From Sweltsa coloradensis (lineage: Eukaryota; Arthropoda; Insecta; Plecoptera; Chloroperlidae): 64,000 bases of DNA. Every line of letters begins with the position of its first letter. The first letter of the stretch is position 1. The stretch covers positions 30,604-94,603 of the forward strand of contig JAMZAV010003135.1 in assembly GCA_024449915.1 (NCBI GenBank), read 5' to 3'. The position numbers and the translations under genes are program-made. The notes under the pieces were generated by a model. That model saw nothing but the letters and a program-made list of their open reading frames with translations, was not told the DNA's origin and did no database searches. Below are positions 54,852 through 64,000 of the stretch, in pieces.

Positions 54852-56458
54852 GAGTGTGGAACTAGCAGCGAGTGTTGCGGCGGCAGCCAGCCGGAAATCT
54901 TGAGGCAGCGCCTTCTACTAGCGTGAAGTCGTGACTTATACGCGCGTGATTCAAATTACGCGGAACTGAACCGAAGGCGGTTCCAAATTGTCGCGCTTCG
55001 GTTCCTATACTAAATACCCGAACCGAAGTTTCAGGTACCCGCACACCCCTAAAGTGATCAGTCCTCATCTTCTTCTTGTCTGTTTAGGTGTTCTGATATT
55101 TAAGATTTAGTAGACATGCCTGCTTAGTTTTATGTTTTATAGTAGCTTTTTATATACTTTTATAGTAGGCCCTAGTTAGTTTCAAATAGAGCTGGCAGCT
55201 TACTTTAGAATTAATAAACATTTAATTTCCTAAACATCCTGCAAACGTAATTCTTAAATTTTTACACCCATGAAGCCAAAAATGGATGAAAAGCCACCTT
55301 GTCATGCTGAATAACTGTATAGTTGCATGTACAGAAAATGCATTCATTGCTTCAAAATTCACAAATGTTGCACAAATTGGCCGTAGATATTTGTTTTGTT
55401 CATTATAATTGGCTTAAATTTGTTCATTGATTTACTTCATAATGCAAAGTTGCTTTACAGTTCATTTTATTATGGCTAATTGGCATTCCTTCCTTTCTCC
55501 TTGATCAGTTTTTTTTTACGACTAACTAATACGGTGAATTTTTTAAATATCATGTGCATGCAAAAGGTTAACATGGTAATTATACAATATGTTAGTGTTA
55601 AATAAATGCAAACTACTATCTTGTTCACGTATACATAAATGGGACTTACTAATGCAGTCAGACCAACTCTGTTGGCACAGAGAGTATGCCCAACCAGTAA
55701 TATGAAAGACCTAAATGATTGATAATTCATTGTGTTTGTCCCTTCATCAATGTGTATATCGACTATCGAAGGACGATTATCGTTATCGAACGATAATGTT
55801 GAAAACGCCAATAGATTATTGTAGCTTTATTATCCGTATTTAAATATATCCGGGGAGCCCCCATACAGGTATATTACGATGTAATGTATATATAGGGTTT
55901 CTTTTTCATATGGTTAATCAATCTATCAAATCCCGGCCTAGAGAGATTTTGTAATTTCTGGATTGTATTTTAAATGACCCCAAATGGGGCTCTGAGGGGT
56001 TTGAGCCCCAATTGGGGTAAGCTTTTACGACATTTGCCATCAAGCAATTGGAAGTAATATCTAGTGTATTCAAAATATTTGCCAGCATTGATCAATAATA
56101 TGTACCTATTGTATCAGTTATATTTCCTAGTATAACAAAAGTAAAATTTGTTTGGTTTTGGTAGTGTCTTATTTGTCACTATTTAAAACATTTTTTTATA
56201 AATTGAACACTAATTTACATGACTAAAAAAAGTGACTTAAATCAAACACTTCTAAATTAAACACTTTTATTGACTTAAATAAGTCGCTTTTAGTGACTAA
56301 AATCAGTCATTATTCCAAATAAGACACATTTTAGATGTGATGCAAAGATGCATTAAAAACTCAACAAATTTAATAAAAAATCAAAAGGATATTAAATGCA
56401 ATTTACGAATGAATCAAATATAAAAAAAAGGGTGGGGAATAATAAATAAAAGAAAAAA
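54852..56458. other. Non-coding with an old repeat and a stem-loop
   Basis: 55978-56017 folds: CCCCAAATGGGGCTC against GAGCCCCAATTGGGG (one mismatch). 55740-55800 carries ATCGAAGGACGATTATCGTT, a self-complementary phrase. 56349-56455 matches 3971-4070. No gene. Confidence 0.5.
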
Positions 56459-56607
56459 GATTGATTGGATATTGCTTAACGTCTCATATTTATGCAACTT
56501 GGCTAATCGAGAGGAAGGGAGTGACGTAAGGGATGACGCGGGGGGACAAGGGGTGGACAGGCCTGTGCTGGTCAGAACCAGCCACAAGCATATGGGGAGG
56601 GCAGGGG
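56459..56607 (-). mobile_element. SINE-like family A, copy 12 (3' part)
   Basis: Minus orientation, tail GATTGATTGGATATTGC through ATATGGGGAGGGCAGGGG; 5'-truncated. Confidence 0.9.
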
Positions 56608-57185
56608 CAGGACAAATCTGTGAGTGATAACTCGTATCCAAATCTTGATTTGACTATTTTTTTACCATTATTTACTATTTTTGTCAATTTAAATTTACTT
56701 TCTTAAATTGTACTATTTACTTACAATTGATAACTTAAATTAGAATGTGTTCGTATATTATTGAAAATGCGGGTAATAGCGGGTAACAACTATGGCAATT
56801 TATATTCTATTAAAATTAAAACAACTTTTTTTAAAGGCAAATTACCTTCACTGTGTTTCCTAGGTCGGGCCTACGAAAATTTCAAAGAAAATGTAAAAAT
56901 TAAAAAGATAAGTTAGTTATTAGGGTTTAAGGGCACACAACACTAAGGTTATTAGTGCCCGTGTTCTCTTTTAGAGTGATGCGCTATTTTTAAATTCTAT
57001 TATACAGCTTTGTTGAAAAAGAAATAATTGAGATTTCTTCTATCAAAATTTTTATTATTAGGTACCCAGAACGAAGCTGCAGTTATTAAACTTAGGAGAA
57101 AACCAGGGTGGGCATTGCTGCAGGGTGGAGTTTGTCATGGGATTACGGGGATAGAGAGGGGGGAAACCCTTAAAAATTGTCTAAT
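56608..57185. other. Mostly non-coding; possible upstream exon part
   Basis: 57060-57240 is open in another frame after an acceptor-like TTTTTATTATTAG (KLRRKPGWALLQGGVCHGIT). It may belong to the protease exon that follows through a frameshift, but has no recognised domain. Confidence 0.35.
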
Positions 57186-57365
57186 AATATGTATTAAACT
57201 GAAACTGCCAAAATACACAACGAAGGCTTGATGCTTTCTCCGGGGGCCAGGCTGAGAAGATAGGGGAGTTCCCCTGGTATGTCGGGGTCTACAAGGTTCT
57301 GACTGGCACTGGAACTACGATACAGATTTGTAGTGGAACCCTCATCAAATCTAAAGTTGTTTCTG
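57186..57365 (+). CDS. Trypsin-family serine protease exon
   Basis: Reads NCQNTQRRLDAFSGGQAEKI, GEFPWYVGVYKVL, then ICSGTLIKSKVVS and ends TCT G before GTGAGC. GEFPWxVxxY and CxGTLIxxxxVxS are the first conserved blocks of the S1 catalytic domain. The next codons should give (A)AHC with the catalytic His, and an intron in the codon just after VVS is a usual place in this family. The activation site is unusual (Phe-Ser-Gly-Gly instead of Ile-Val-Gly-Gly). The later exons are not visible downstream, so this is one exon of a longer gene or an isolated copy. Such proteases act outside the cell in digestion or immune cascades. Confidence 0.6.
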
Positions 57366-58184
57366 GTGAGCATCAAGGTCGAAGAAGAAACCAGAGTTCA
57401 ACGCTACTGCAAGTTGTGGTTTCAACCGAGAGCTGGTCGAATTACTGCATGATAATTCAAGTCGGCATGCAGCACAAAATCACCTTCATCCTCTCCTAGC
57501 CTAATAAAATCCATCTGCTACCCCGAAGCAGTAAAATTTAAAAGCAATGCAACCGATTGGGGATGTGCACATGAAAAAACGGCGAGAGAAGAGTACCAAA
57601 AGAATGACGCAAAAACTCACAACAGCAGCGTTGTTTCTACCGTATGATTGTTGATTAAGTCCTGAATACCCATTCTTTGGAACTTCCCCTGATGCGCTGC
57701 TGCAATGAAACTGTTGTGGGGAAGGAGTACGGGAGATAATATGCCCTTATTGCATTAAAGATAAAGTAACAGAAGAACTGCCCAGCCTCCAGCTTTTCAG
57801 GCTGGGCTTGATGTTCTCTATATTAATAACCTGTCAACCCTTCTCCAATGTAAAGACATAACTGGTGCAAGTCTTACGTACTCGGTAGGCCTTTTGTTGA
57901 GCACGAAAACGTTTCACTAAGACTGAAATAAAACAGTCACAATTCCATAATTTATGATAATTTTAATCACCCTCAAAAATGTCTGTTTCGAACTGTAAGC
58001 AATACTACAGGCTATTCTTTTACCGGCATCTCGCTCACTATAATGTCCTAGTAGTTCTGTGTAGTAGGCTAATCCCACCTCGGCTTGGAGCACATGCATT
58101 GTTTGTTTTGTTGCACACACATTGTCTCGAGTTTGATGCTGTCATCATAAGCAGGTTAGTAGTGTTTTATATTAAAAACTTTCG
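57366..58184. other. Intron or intergenic; one stem-loop
   Basis: 57780-57807 is GCCCAGCCT...AGGCTGGGC, a perfect 9-bp stem with a 10-nt loop. No further protease exon recognised (no AHC, DIAL or GDSGGP motif in any frame). Confidence 0.45.
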
Positions 58185-58447
58185 GAAGCTTTGGATGCCA
58201 TTCGTTCAGGAAGATTCAGTCAACGCAAGGCTGCAGAATTTTACAAAATTAGCATTAGCACACTGAAAAATACACTAAAAGGAAGATGCGATCTGAAACC
58301 GGCGGTCAAACTGTATTCAGTCATGACGAAGAGTTATTGTTCACCAATCAAATATTTACCATGTCCGATTATGGATATCCTGTAGACTCTTGAGGATTTA
58401 CGATGCATAGTTAATCTTACCTGGACAGAAAAGGGGTGGCAATTGTC

Positions 58448-58460
58448 AAGTTCAGAAATA
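58448..58460. repeat. 13-bp target site duplication, left (AAGTTCAGAAATA)
   Basis: Identical to 58801-58813 on the other side of SINE copy 13. Confidence 0.92.
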
Positions 58461-58800
58461 TTTGATTTGATTGGATATTGCTTAACGTCTCATATTTAAG
58501 CAACTTGGCTAATCGAGACGAAGGGGGACGTAAGGGATGACGCGGGGGGCAAGGGGTGGACAGGCCTGTGCTGGTCAGAACCAGCCACAAGCTTATGGGG
58601 AGGGCAGGGGTTCCCCCACGTCGTGGTCGTCTCCGTCTGTGTCATCATCCGTCCGTGTTGTCATTGTCGTCGCCGTCGGGGAGGTAGTCAAAGGGAAGGG
58701 GAAAGTTCCCCGACGACGACCCAGAGCTCGCCATTAGTTTCAGGGAGACAAACTCCCCTAATCACGGGCCAAACCACGAGGAGGTTGCGAGTTGGAATAT
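58461..58800 (-). mobile_element. SINE-like family A, copy 13 (complete, with TSD)
   Basis: 340 bp between perfect 13-bp repeats. In the element's own direction it starts ATATTCCAACTCGCAACC and ends GCAATATCCAATCAAATCAA. It splits the DDE transposase frame exactly within the duplicated site, so insertion ends are known to the base. Confidence 0.95.
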
Positions 58801-58813
58801 AAGTTCAGAAATA
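58801..58813. repeat. 13-bp target site duplication, right
   Basis: Partner of 58448-58460. Confidence 0.92.
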
Positions 58814-59303
58814 ACTTCCCGGGCGAAGTATAGGTAAAAACGTTTTTGATTCGACATCATGTGCTTACAAAATCTTTTGCTAGCAACATCAAGAAAGTAC
58901 TGGCAGCCATTTCTCCCGAAACCGTCAACCCGTACTTTGATAATCGAACGGAAGCACGTAAGGACGTTCCGGACACTCAGTTGTGGAATTTTGACGATAC
59001 TAATTTAATGGACGACCCAGGGCGTTTTTGTTTTATTATAAAACGTGGATATAAATACCCTGAACGAGTTATGAACACGAGTTCATCGTCGACTTCGATA
59101 ATGTTTTGCGGCAGCGCTAGTGGGAAAATTTTACCCCCATATGTTGCCTATAAGGCTGATTGTATGTGGACTATTTGGGCAAAAAAGGGACCAAAATATT
59201 GCCGCTATAATAGAAGTAAAAGTATCTGGTTTGATAGCACATGTTTCGCAGACTCCAGCCTCGCTGGACGTACCCTCAATTTTTACCAAAGGCAGCAGAA
59301 GTA

Positions 59304-59749
59304 AAGACAAGTCGGGACTCAAGAAGAAGTGCAGTAATTACCCTTGACGACGGCTATTAGTATCGCTCTTCAGGCCTACGTTATTCAATAGTAGTCATTT
59401 GTTATTAGCACGTCGTAAACTGTGTGTACGTAATGTTTTAGTTAAGTTTTTTTACATTTTACTCTTTAGGTATTACTTTTTTAATGTCTAGTTGTAAGAA
59501 ATAGTAATATTAAAGAAGTAGTGGTTCAATTAGTAAAACAAACATTAAACTTACTGTACAATTACCTCTAGGAACTGCTCTCGTTCAAACAATGTTTTTG
59601 AGGGCAGATAGCTAGAATGTATATTTTACCTGTTGCAATTTCCATGTTATGTACTATTGATAAATAATTAAATAAATCAAATTAATTTACTTCGGTGGAC
59701 GTAGACAGTTTTTTATGGGGGGAGGGGGGATTTGTTTGTTTTTTGCTTT
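59304..59749. other. Non-coding
   Basis: AT-rich, no gene. Confidence 0.4.
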
Positions 59750-60545
59750 TCTTCTAGTAAGGGTTTTCAGGGAGGACTCTTGTATGGTAGCATCTGGGTT
59801 GGGTTGTTTAATTCGTTCCTCTATGATAGTCTGATTGATTCTGCATTTGATCAAGCAGAATGCATAGAATACGACGAAGCAGATGACCAGCTTCCTTCCA
59901 CACAAAGTTGACGAAGAGTTTCAATCGTTTTCTTTGGAAACACCCGATGTAAACATCTTTGTTCAAGACGGTGCAGATGCTCCAAAAACTGTTGGTGATG
60001 CTTTCCTGCTGGTTAGCAGAATCAGATTTTTTATAATTGGCAAGGACTCTCAACGAAAAACAACAATACTTCATGTATATCGTGCACATATGTAAAAGTG
60101 ACACCACACCGTTTTACCACTTCAATAGTGGGGGGGCGGAAGTTGAAAAAAGCCAACTAATCAAGGCTACATATCAGACATTTGTTAGGTACTTTAATAA
60201 AACTCCCGATAAAGATCATGCTAGTACACAAACCCTCCTGTGTGCTCCAACCGGTAAAGCAGCATTCAACATAGGTTGTGTGACCCTTCATTCTGCGTTG
60301 AGCACATTGAACCAAGCGACCATATGGTAGCGCCTAGCACAGACGTTGTAAACACTATCCATTGCAAGCTTTCAAACTTAAAATTGGTCATTATTGATAA
60401 AATATCCATTGTTGGGGCAAGGATGATCCGTCAAATAAACCCTTGTCTCAGATATTTTATACTGACAAAGAGTTTGGGGGCATCCTGATATTGGCTGTTG
60501 GAGATGGGTGGATTTTCACGACAGAGCAGCAATCCGTGCAGAAAA
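59750..60545 (+). pseudogene. Helitron Rep/helicase fragment (PIF1-like)
   Basis: Upstream linker FDQAECIEYDEADDQLPSTQ, then LNEKQQYFMYIVHICKSD, PFYHFNSGGAEVEKSQLIKA (Walker A, with GVGKS altered to EVEKS), VRYFNKTPDKDHAST, LLCAPTGKAAFNIGCVTLHS, then KLSNLKLVIIDKISIVGARM (Walker B, DEIS altered to DKIS). These are helicase motifs I to II of a Helitron rolling-circle transposase. Both ATPase motifs are mutated and frames change several times. A LINE tail interrupts at about 60557. Confidence 0.75.
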
Positions 60546-60939
60546 CTCGTGGGTCCACATAGTATTAGTATTAGTAGTTTTAGGGCGCTTCAACGGCAAA
60601 GATTATTCGCGCCTCCAAGATATTTAGTTAACTATGTATGAATGTAAAATACGGTTAATGAGGTTAAATGTGTTTTTCATATCATTGTCATGAAAAAATT
60701 CCCAAAGGTCGATTTTTTGTAGACAGCCAATGGGAAAAGGTATACATGCGTAAGTTGTCATATGTAGAAAATGTCAAATTACCAAATCATAATCATAATC
60801 ATTATCAGAAACCGTTGCCAACGTTCGTCATAATGAATAGCAAGTCAACATGCTTCATGGATTTTTTTTTTTTTTATATGAACGTCATATTTTGTCGATC
60901 AGATTGCTAAGGTTAAGAAATCTGATAAGTTTTTCACTG

Positions 60940-63700
60940 TTTTCATAATACAAAAGTTCTTCATATGAAGATTTAAATTTAATGGAGTCTCAAACCATCA
61001 TACTTATCAGCCCACAAATGATAAACGGATAGCAACAATCACACGTGTCGCAAATTGGAGCAATCTTATCTCTGGTAAAAAAGATAGGCATGGGTGGAGG
61101 TGGGTGTGCCTATTCGTACTGCGCCAATACAACCTCCTCACGACGAGAAAGTTTTGAAGAAGGGGGTCGTACTTTCAGTAAAGACAGGGCATCACACGGT
61201 GCAGTTTATTATTCTGCAAAGCATTCCAACAATCCTGACCTAGTTTCAACATATGGGTTTTTGAACCCACTGTGGACATCAGGAACAGGTACGAGGTCAA
61301 AATCAGTTGATGCTTTTTGCGTTGCAGCCTTGGCTGCCAAGTCAGCCTCCTCGTTGACAGAGATAACCTACATGACCAGGGACCCAGTAGAACATGATTT
61401 TGAAGCCTCTCGCATGAAGTTTCTCCTGAAGAACTGAATGTCAATTACTAAATGGGGGAGTAGAGAACATGACGTGGAGTGCCCGAAGTGCACTTAAACT
61501 ATCTGAACATACCATGAAGCTTTCCCCATCTTTGTTTCATAATATATCTCAAAGCTTCTCGTATGGCATACATTTCAGCAGTTAAAAACAGAACACATGT
61601 CATGGGTCTGAAACCAACACCACTGCCCCCATAATAGTAAGGGGCAACCAACCTTCGAGCCGGTTTTAGACCATCAGTGGGAAAAAGAATTTAAAGGTTT
61701 TGGTATTCGTGACAAATAGCTTGAAAAACTAGTTTTGAAAATTACATCTGATGTTGTGGGGCTTATTATATCGGCAAAGGTCGAAACAAATTTCAGGTTT
61801 TGGAGTGCCCTGGAGGGTTCGTCAAAAGAAACTCAAAGATGGGTACATCAAAATTTAAAAATTCAAAAAGATGTTACAACGTAATCCGACAGGAAAGGGT
61901 CGCAAAAGGTTGGTAAACGAAGTGACGGACAAACTCTCATCAAAAAAGGTTATGAGGGTGGGTGGTTACGCATTGCCCGGGGATCTTCAATACGTATCTG
62001 CCCAACAAGTAGTTCCGTCTTCGGGGGAGGGAGGTCTTCCTGCAATCAGCATACAGGCTTGAGGATCGGGGCTCGTCGGGAAAAATGCACCCACGCCAGG
62101 CCGGAGACCACTGTGGTGGGACAGTATCGGAAGTTTAAAGAGGGAAAATCACGGGCCGAGAGGCCCCTACAGGCAAGTCCATTACGGACCTAACCATGAC
62201 CCATATATATGCAAAAGACAGCCTGTCCGACCCCATGAAGTGTTACTAAAAACTTAAGGATTTTTTAATTTCAATACATCTTTTTGCCAAATTTCTGTGA
62301 CGTGGTATCTCAATTTGTTTGTATCAAACTCCAAGCCAAGAACGCAAAGGTGGTTTAAATTCAATTCACCCCTTAAGGGAAGACGTGGTTTATTTTCCCC
62401 CAAAAAAAATGCTTTTTTTTTGGGGAAAATTTTGGCCGCGTGCCGGGCCCCACCCATGTTGTTTAATGCAAACTGAGTTCTTCGGCAACGGAAATTTTGA
62501 CCCCCCATGGGAAAACCCCAAGTCATCGACGAAAAAGTAGGACATGGACTTGATTGCACGAGGTGAACTTTTAAATTTGCGCTGAAACGGGGAAAACCAA
62601 AAGGGAAAGACCCTTGGGGCCCCCGTTTGCAGTTCATATGGGTCTGAAAAATGTTATTACCCTATTTTAAATGTTCTTCATGAAGAAAGGTCGGTTGAAA
62701 CCTGGGCAAGTGCCCTTTTAAAACCCACTCGTGAAGTTTTTGTAATAGGGCAAGCCCACGTTGGCTATGCTTTCTCTTGCAAAGAGACACCTATTACTGC
62801 TGTTTAGCCACAAAACCTTTTTTGGGAAAAAGTTTCGAATCGCACGAGGTGGTCGATTAAACTCCGTCGCTGTCGAAATCCACAGAACTTTAGAAGCAAC
62901 CCCACCAAATTTCCCAAAAACCCACATCAGGCGCTTATTGACATTTTCTCAAACAATTTGCAGAAGAACTAGTTAGAGAAGGGGTCGATAAGAGCAGGGA
63001 AAGGTTTTGTTTTCCCTTTTTAAAAGGGGGAATAAAAAAGCCCTACCCCAAAAACGTCAGGAAGTCCGTCCGAAACCATAACGAATTTAGGAAGACAAAT
63101 AATCTAAAAGAGATTGGTAAAGTCAGGGGGAAAACTTTCATTTGGAGCTTGTTTTCCCCCGCGGCATTTTTCCCTTTCAGGAGTTGATGGCAGTGCGCAA
63201 TCCCAAAACGTAAAAGGCCGATTTTTTTAAATTTCGTTTTGTCGGAAGCAAATGAAACCGTTGTTGTTCGCTTTTTTCTTTTCCTTGAAGAAAGACTGCA
63301 TCATAGCGAGCTTGCTGCTTACAAGCAAAGTGACTGGCAATCACCGCACTACGTCATGCGGTGAAGTAACAAAGGCCCCCTTGTCCAGGTGGCCCGGAAT
63401 AGAAGACTTGGGCGTCCGCAAAAAGACTTAATCTTCTTCCCACGTGCTGGAATTTGTATATGGGTAATAGTGGAGACGTAGTCCCTCCACAAATTCTTCT
63501 TACTCTGTATAATGATATAAGGGCATTTGGGCCCTTTAGGCGTTTGAAGGCTATAAGTTCCAAAAATAGGGATGTATTTAATAGTCTGTAAGCTTTTTCG
63601 GGCTTTAATGCGTCTGCGCATTCTTTGTTCCACCAGGAACAGGTTGGGACACGTTTTTCCGGGAGTCAATGGTATGGAACGGGTGCTGATCGAGTAAAAA
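60940..63700 (-). pseudogene. LINE ORF2: RT, RNase H and C-terminal Cys/His region
   Basis: Coding part of copy 3. The RNase H start has TDGLKPARRLVAPYYYGGSG and AEMYAIREAL. The end has the DVLLSVHH-like cluster with several one-base losses compared with 52283-52936. The enzyme would nick the target, copy element RNA and remove the RNA strand. No uninterrupted frame exceeds about 130 codons. Confidence 0.8.
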
Positions 63701-64000
63701 ATTGGCAAACTTCAGCCAGAAGTTTGTTGGAATCACGAAATCGAGTGAAAGTCCCCCTTATTTTTTTGCCCCCAAAGCAGAACCCTTTTTCCCAAAAACT
63801 TTTTTAAAGCCTTTTTGGGTAAAAAAATTTGGGCCCCCCCCAAATTCCAAAAAAGGGGTTTGATGTTTAAAAAATTATTTTCCCCATTCGGGGTTTGGTT
63901 TCTGGGCCGAACACCCTTTTGGGGTTCGTTTTGTTTTGGGGCCGGGGAATGGGGGGTATCCTTTCCCCCAAAAAAGGGGGGGGAAAGGTTTTTTGGTTTT
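62300..64000. other. Homopolymer-inflated sequence over the LINE
   Basis: Within an otherwise recognisable LINE RT, runs such as CCCCCAAAAAAAA, TTTTTTTTGGGG and GGGGGGGG (62395-62425, 63770-64000) break the frame every few dozen bases. The effect grows toward the window end. It resembles 47060-48830. Confidence 0.6.

Larger units (their letters stand above)
58185..59303 (+). pseudogene. psq-HTH DDE transposase, interrupted by a SINE
   Basis: 58185-58313 encodes a pipsqueak-type HTH (EALDAIRSGRFSQRKAAEFY, KISISTLKNTLKG), then HDEELLFTNQIFTMSDYGYP. After the SINE (58461-58800) the frame resumes at KFRN/NFPGE: RHHVLTKSFASNIKKVLAAI, then NFDDTNLMDDPGRFCFIIKR (catalytic-domain start), GYKYPERVMN, IMFCGSASGKILPPYVAYKA, MWTIWAKKGPKYCRYNRSKS. 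This is the DDE_1-type element family common in arthropods. Stops at 58384-58386 and later, plus a frame change near 58310, show decay. Confidence 0.75.
60558..64000 (-). mobile_element. LINE, RNase H-bearing I/Jockey-like family, copy 3 (at least 3.4 kb)
   Basis: Minus orientation, 3' tail AGTATTAGTATTAGTAG at 60558 inserted in Helitron sequence, running past the right edge. Reading from the right edge: endonuclease-RT linker with WWNKEC (63618-63635), RT start with RSLIDHLVRFE (about 62835-62860) and LHEWVLKGHLPRF, PQGS (62608-62619), catalytic FVDD (62522-62533), C-terminal RT (NYLLGRYVLK, about 62000), RNase H (FLTAEMYAIREALRYI, about 61560), then the 3' region shared with copies 1 and 2. 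Frames change often, especially right of 62300. Confidence 0.85.

Noticed and set aside
61871..62062. Plus-strand open frame (MLQRNPTGKGRKRLVNEVTD) that looked like a new protein with upstream continuation
   Set aside because: The opposite strand reads as the RT to RNase H region of the LINE (NYLLGRYVLK, AEMYAIREAL) in the right order, so the plus-strand frame is antisense.

Overview
The window is a stretch of eukaryotic nuclear DNA from an arthropod, most probably a decapod crustacean. Evidence: two pieces of mitochondrial DNA (ND5 at 37.7 kb, ND4 at 44.1-44.5 kb) read cleanly only with the invertebrate mitochondrial code (TGA=Trp, AGA=Ser, ATA=Met) and carry arthropod-type ND4/ND5 motifs. 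Open frames are joined across GT-AG introns, and the repeat load is of the crustacean kind (Penelope-like, BEL/Pao, Gypsy, several LINEs, P, hAT, MULE, PIF/Harbinger, psq/pogo-like DDE, Helitron). The decapod assignment is inference; I cannot name the species.

Almost nothing here is ordinary host gene. The best host exon is a trypsin-family serine protease exon at 57.2-57.4 kb ending in a perfect GT donor where the AHC motif should follow. A PHD-finger gene with one recognisable intron (23.4-24.05 kb), a possible orphan exon at 1.1-1.4 kb and a Pro-rich repeat protein (4.6-6.0 kb) are other candidates. The rest is nested or broken transposable elements.

Layout: 0-0.5 kb LINE 3' end; 1-3.2 kb duplicated segments and a foldback; 4.6-6 kb a 72-bp minisatellite coding for 24-residue repeats; 7.8-8.7 kb P-element transposase; 9.5-11.9 kb BEL/Pao 3' half; 12.6-16.6 kb a tandem Penelope-like element inserted in a TA microsatellite; 16.6-21 kb non-coding; 21.9-25.8 kb LINE, Gypsy, PHD gene and LINE pieces stacked on the minus strand; 26.7-27.1 kb hAT-like; 29.2-31.6 kb two MULE transposase pieces, one with a clear intron; 32.6-33.2 kb hAT; 33.8-36.4 kb Gypsy LTR and gag; 36.5-37.3 kb SAMD3-like element gene; 38.46-42.93 kb a foldback-type element of about 4.5 kb; 43.1-44 kb LINE ORF1; 44.5-45.3 kb LINE RT end; 45.6-46.8 kb a multi-exon HARBI1-like gene; 47.1-48.8 kb odd homopolymer-rich sequence; 49.4-50.6 kb Harbinger and Penelope ends; 51.9-52.9 kb LINE; 53.97-54.84 kb a P-type MITE with 8-bp TSD; 58.2-59.3 kb a DDE transposase split by a SINE; 59.75-60.55 kb Helitron helicase; 60.56-64.0 kb a long LINE copy running off the end.

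Two themes link the parts. First, thirteen copies of one GC-rich SINE-like repeat of about 340 bp are scattered on both strands; one has a perfect 13-bp target duplication that defines its ends and shows insertion by target-primed reverse transcription. Second, many frames are broken by single-base indels, near-identical repeats differ mainly by indels, and 47.1-48.8 and 62.3-64.0 kb show inflated homopolymers. Part of the apparent decay may therefore be uncorrected sequencing error rather than mutation. I found no convincing new multi-gene system. The most notable items are the SINE family, the foldback element, the deletion-derived P MITE that keeps a THAP start, and the intron-bearing MULE and HARBI1-like genes.
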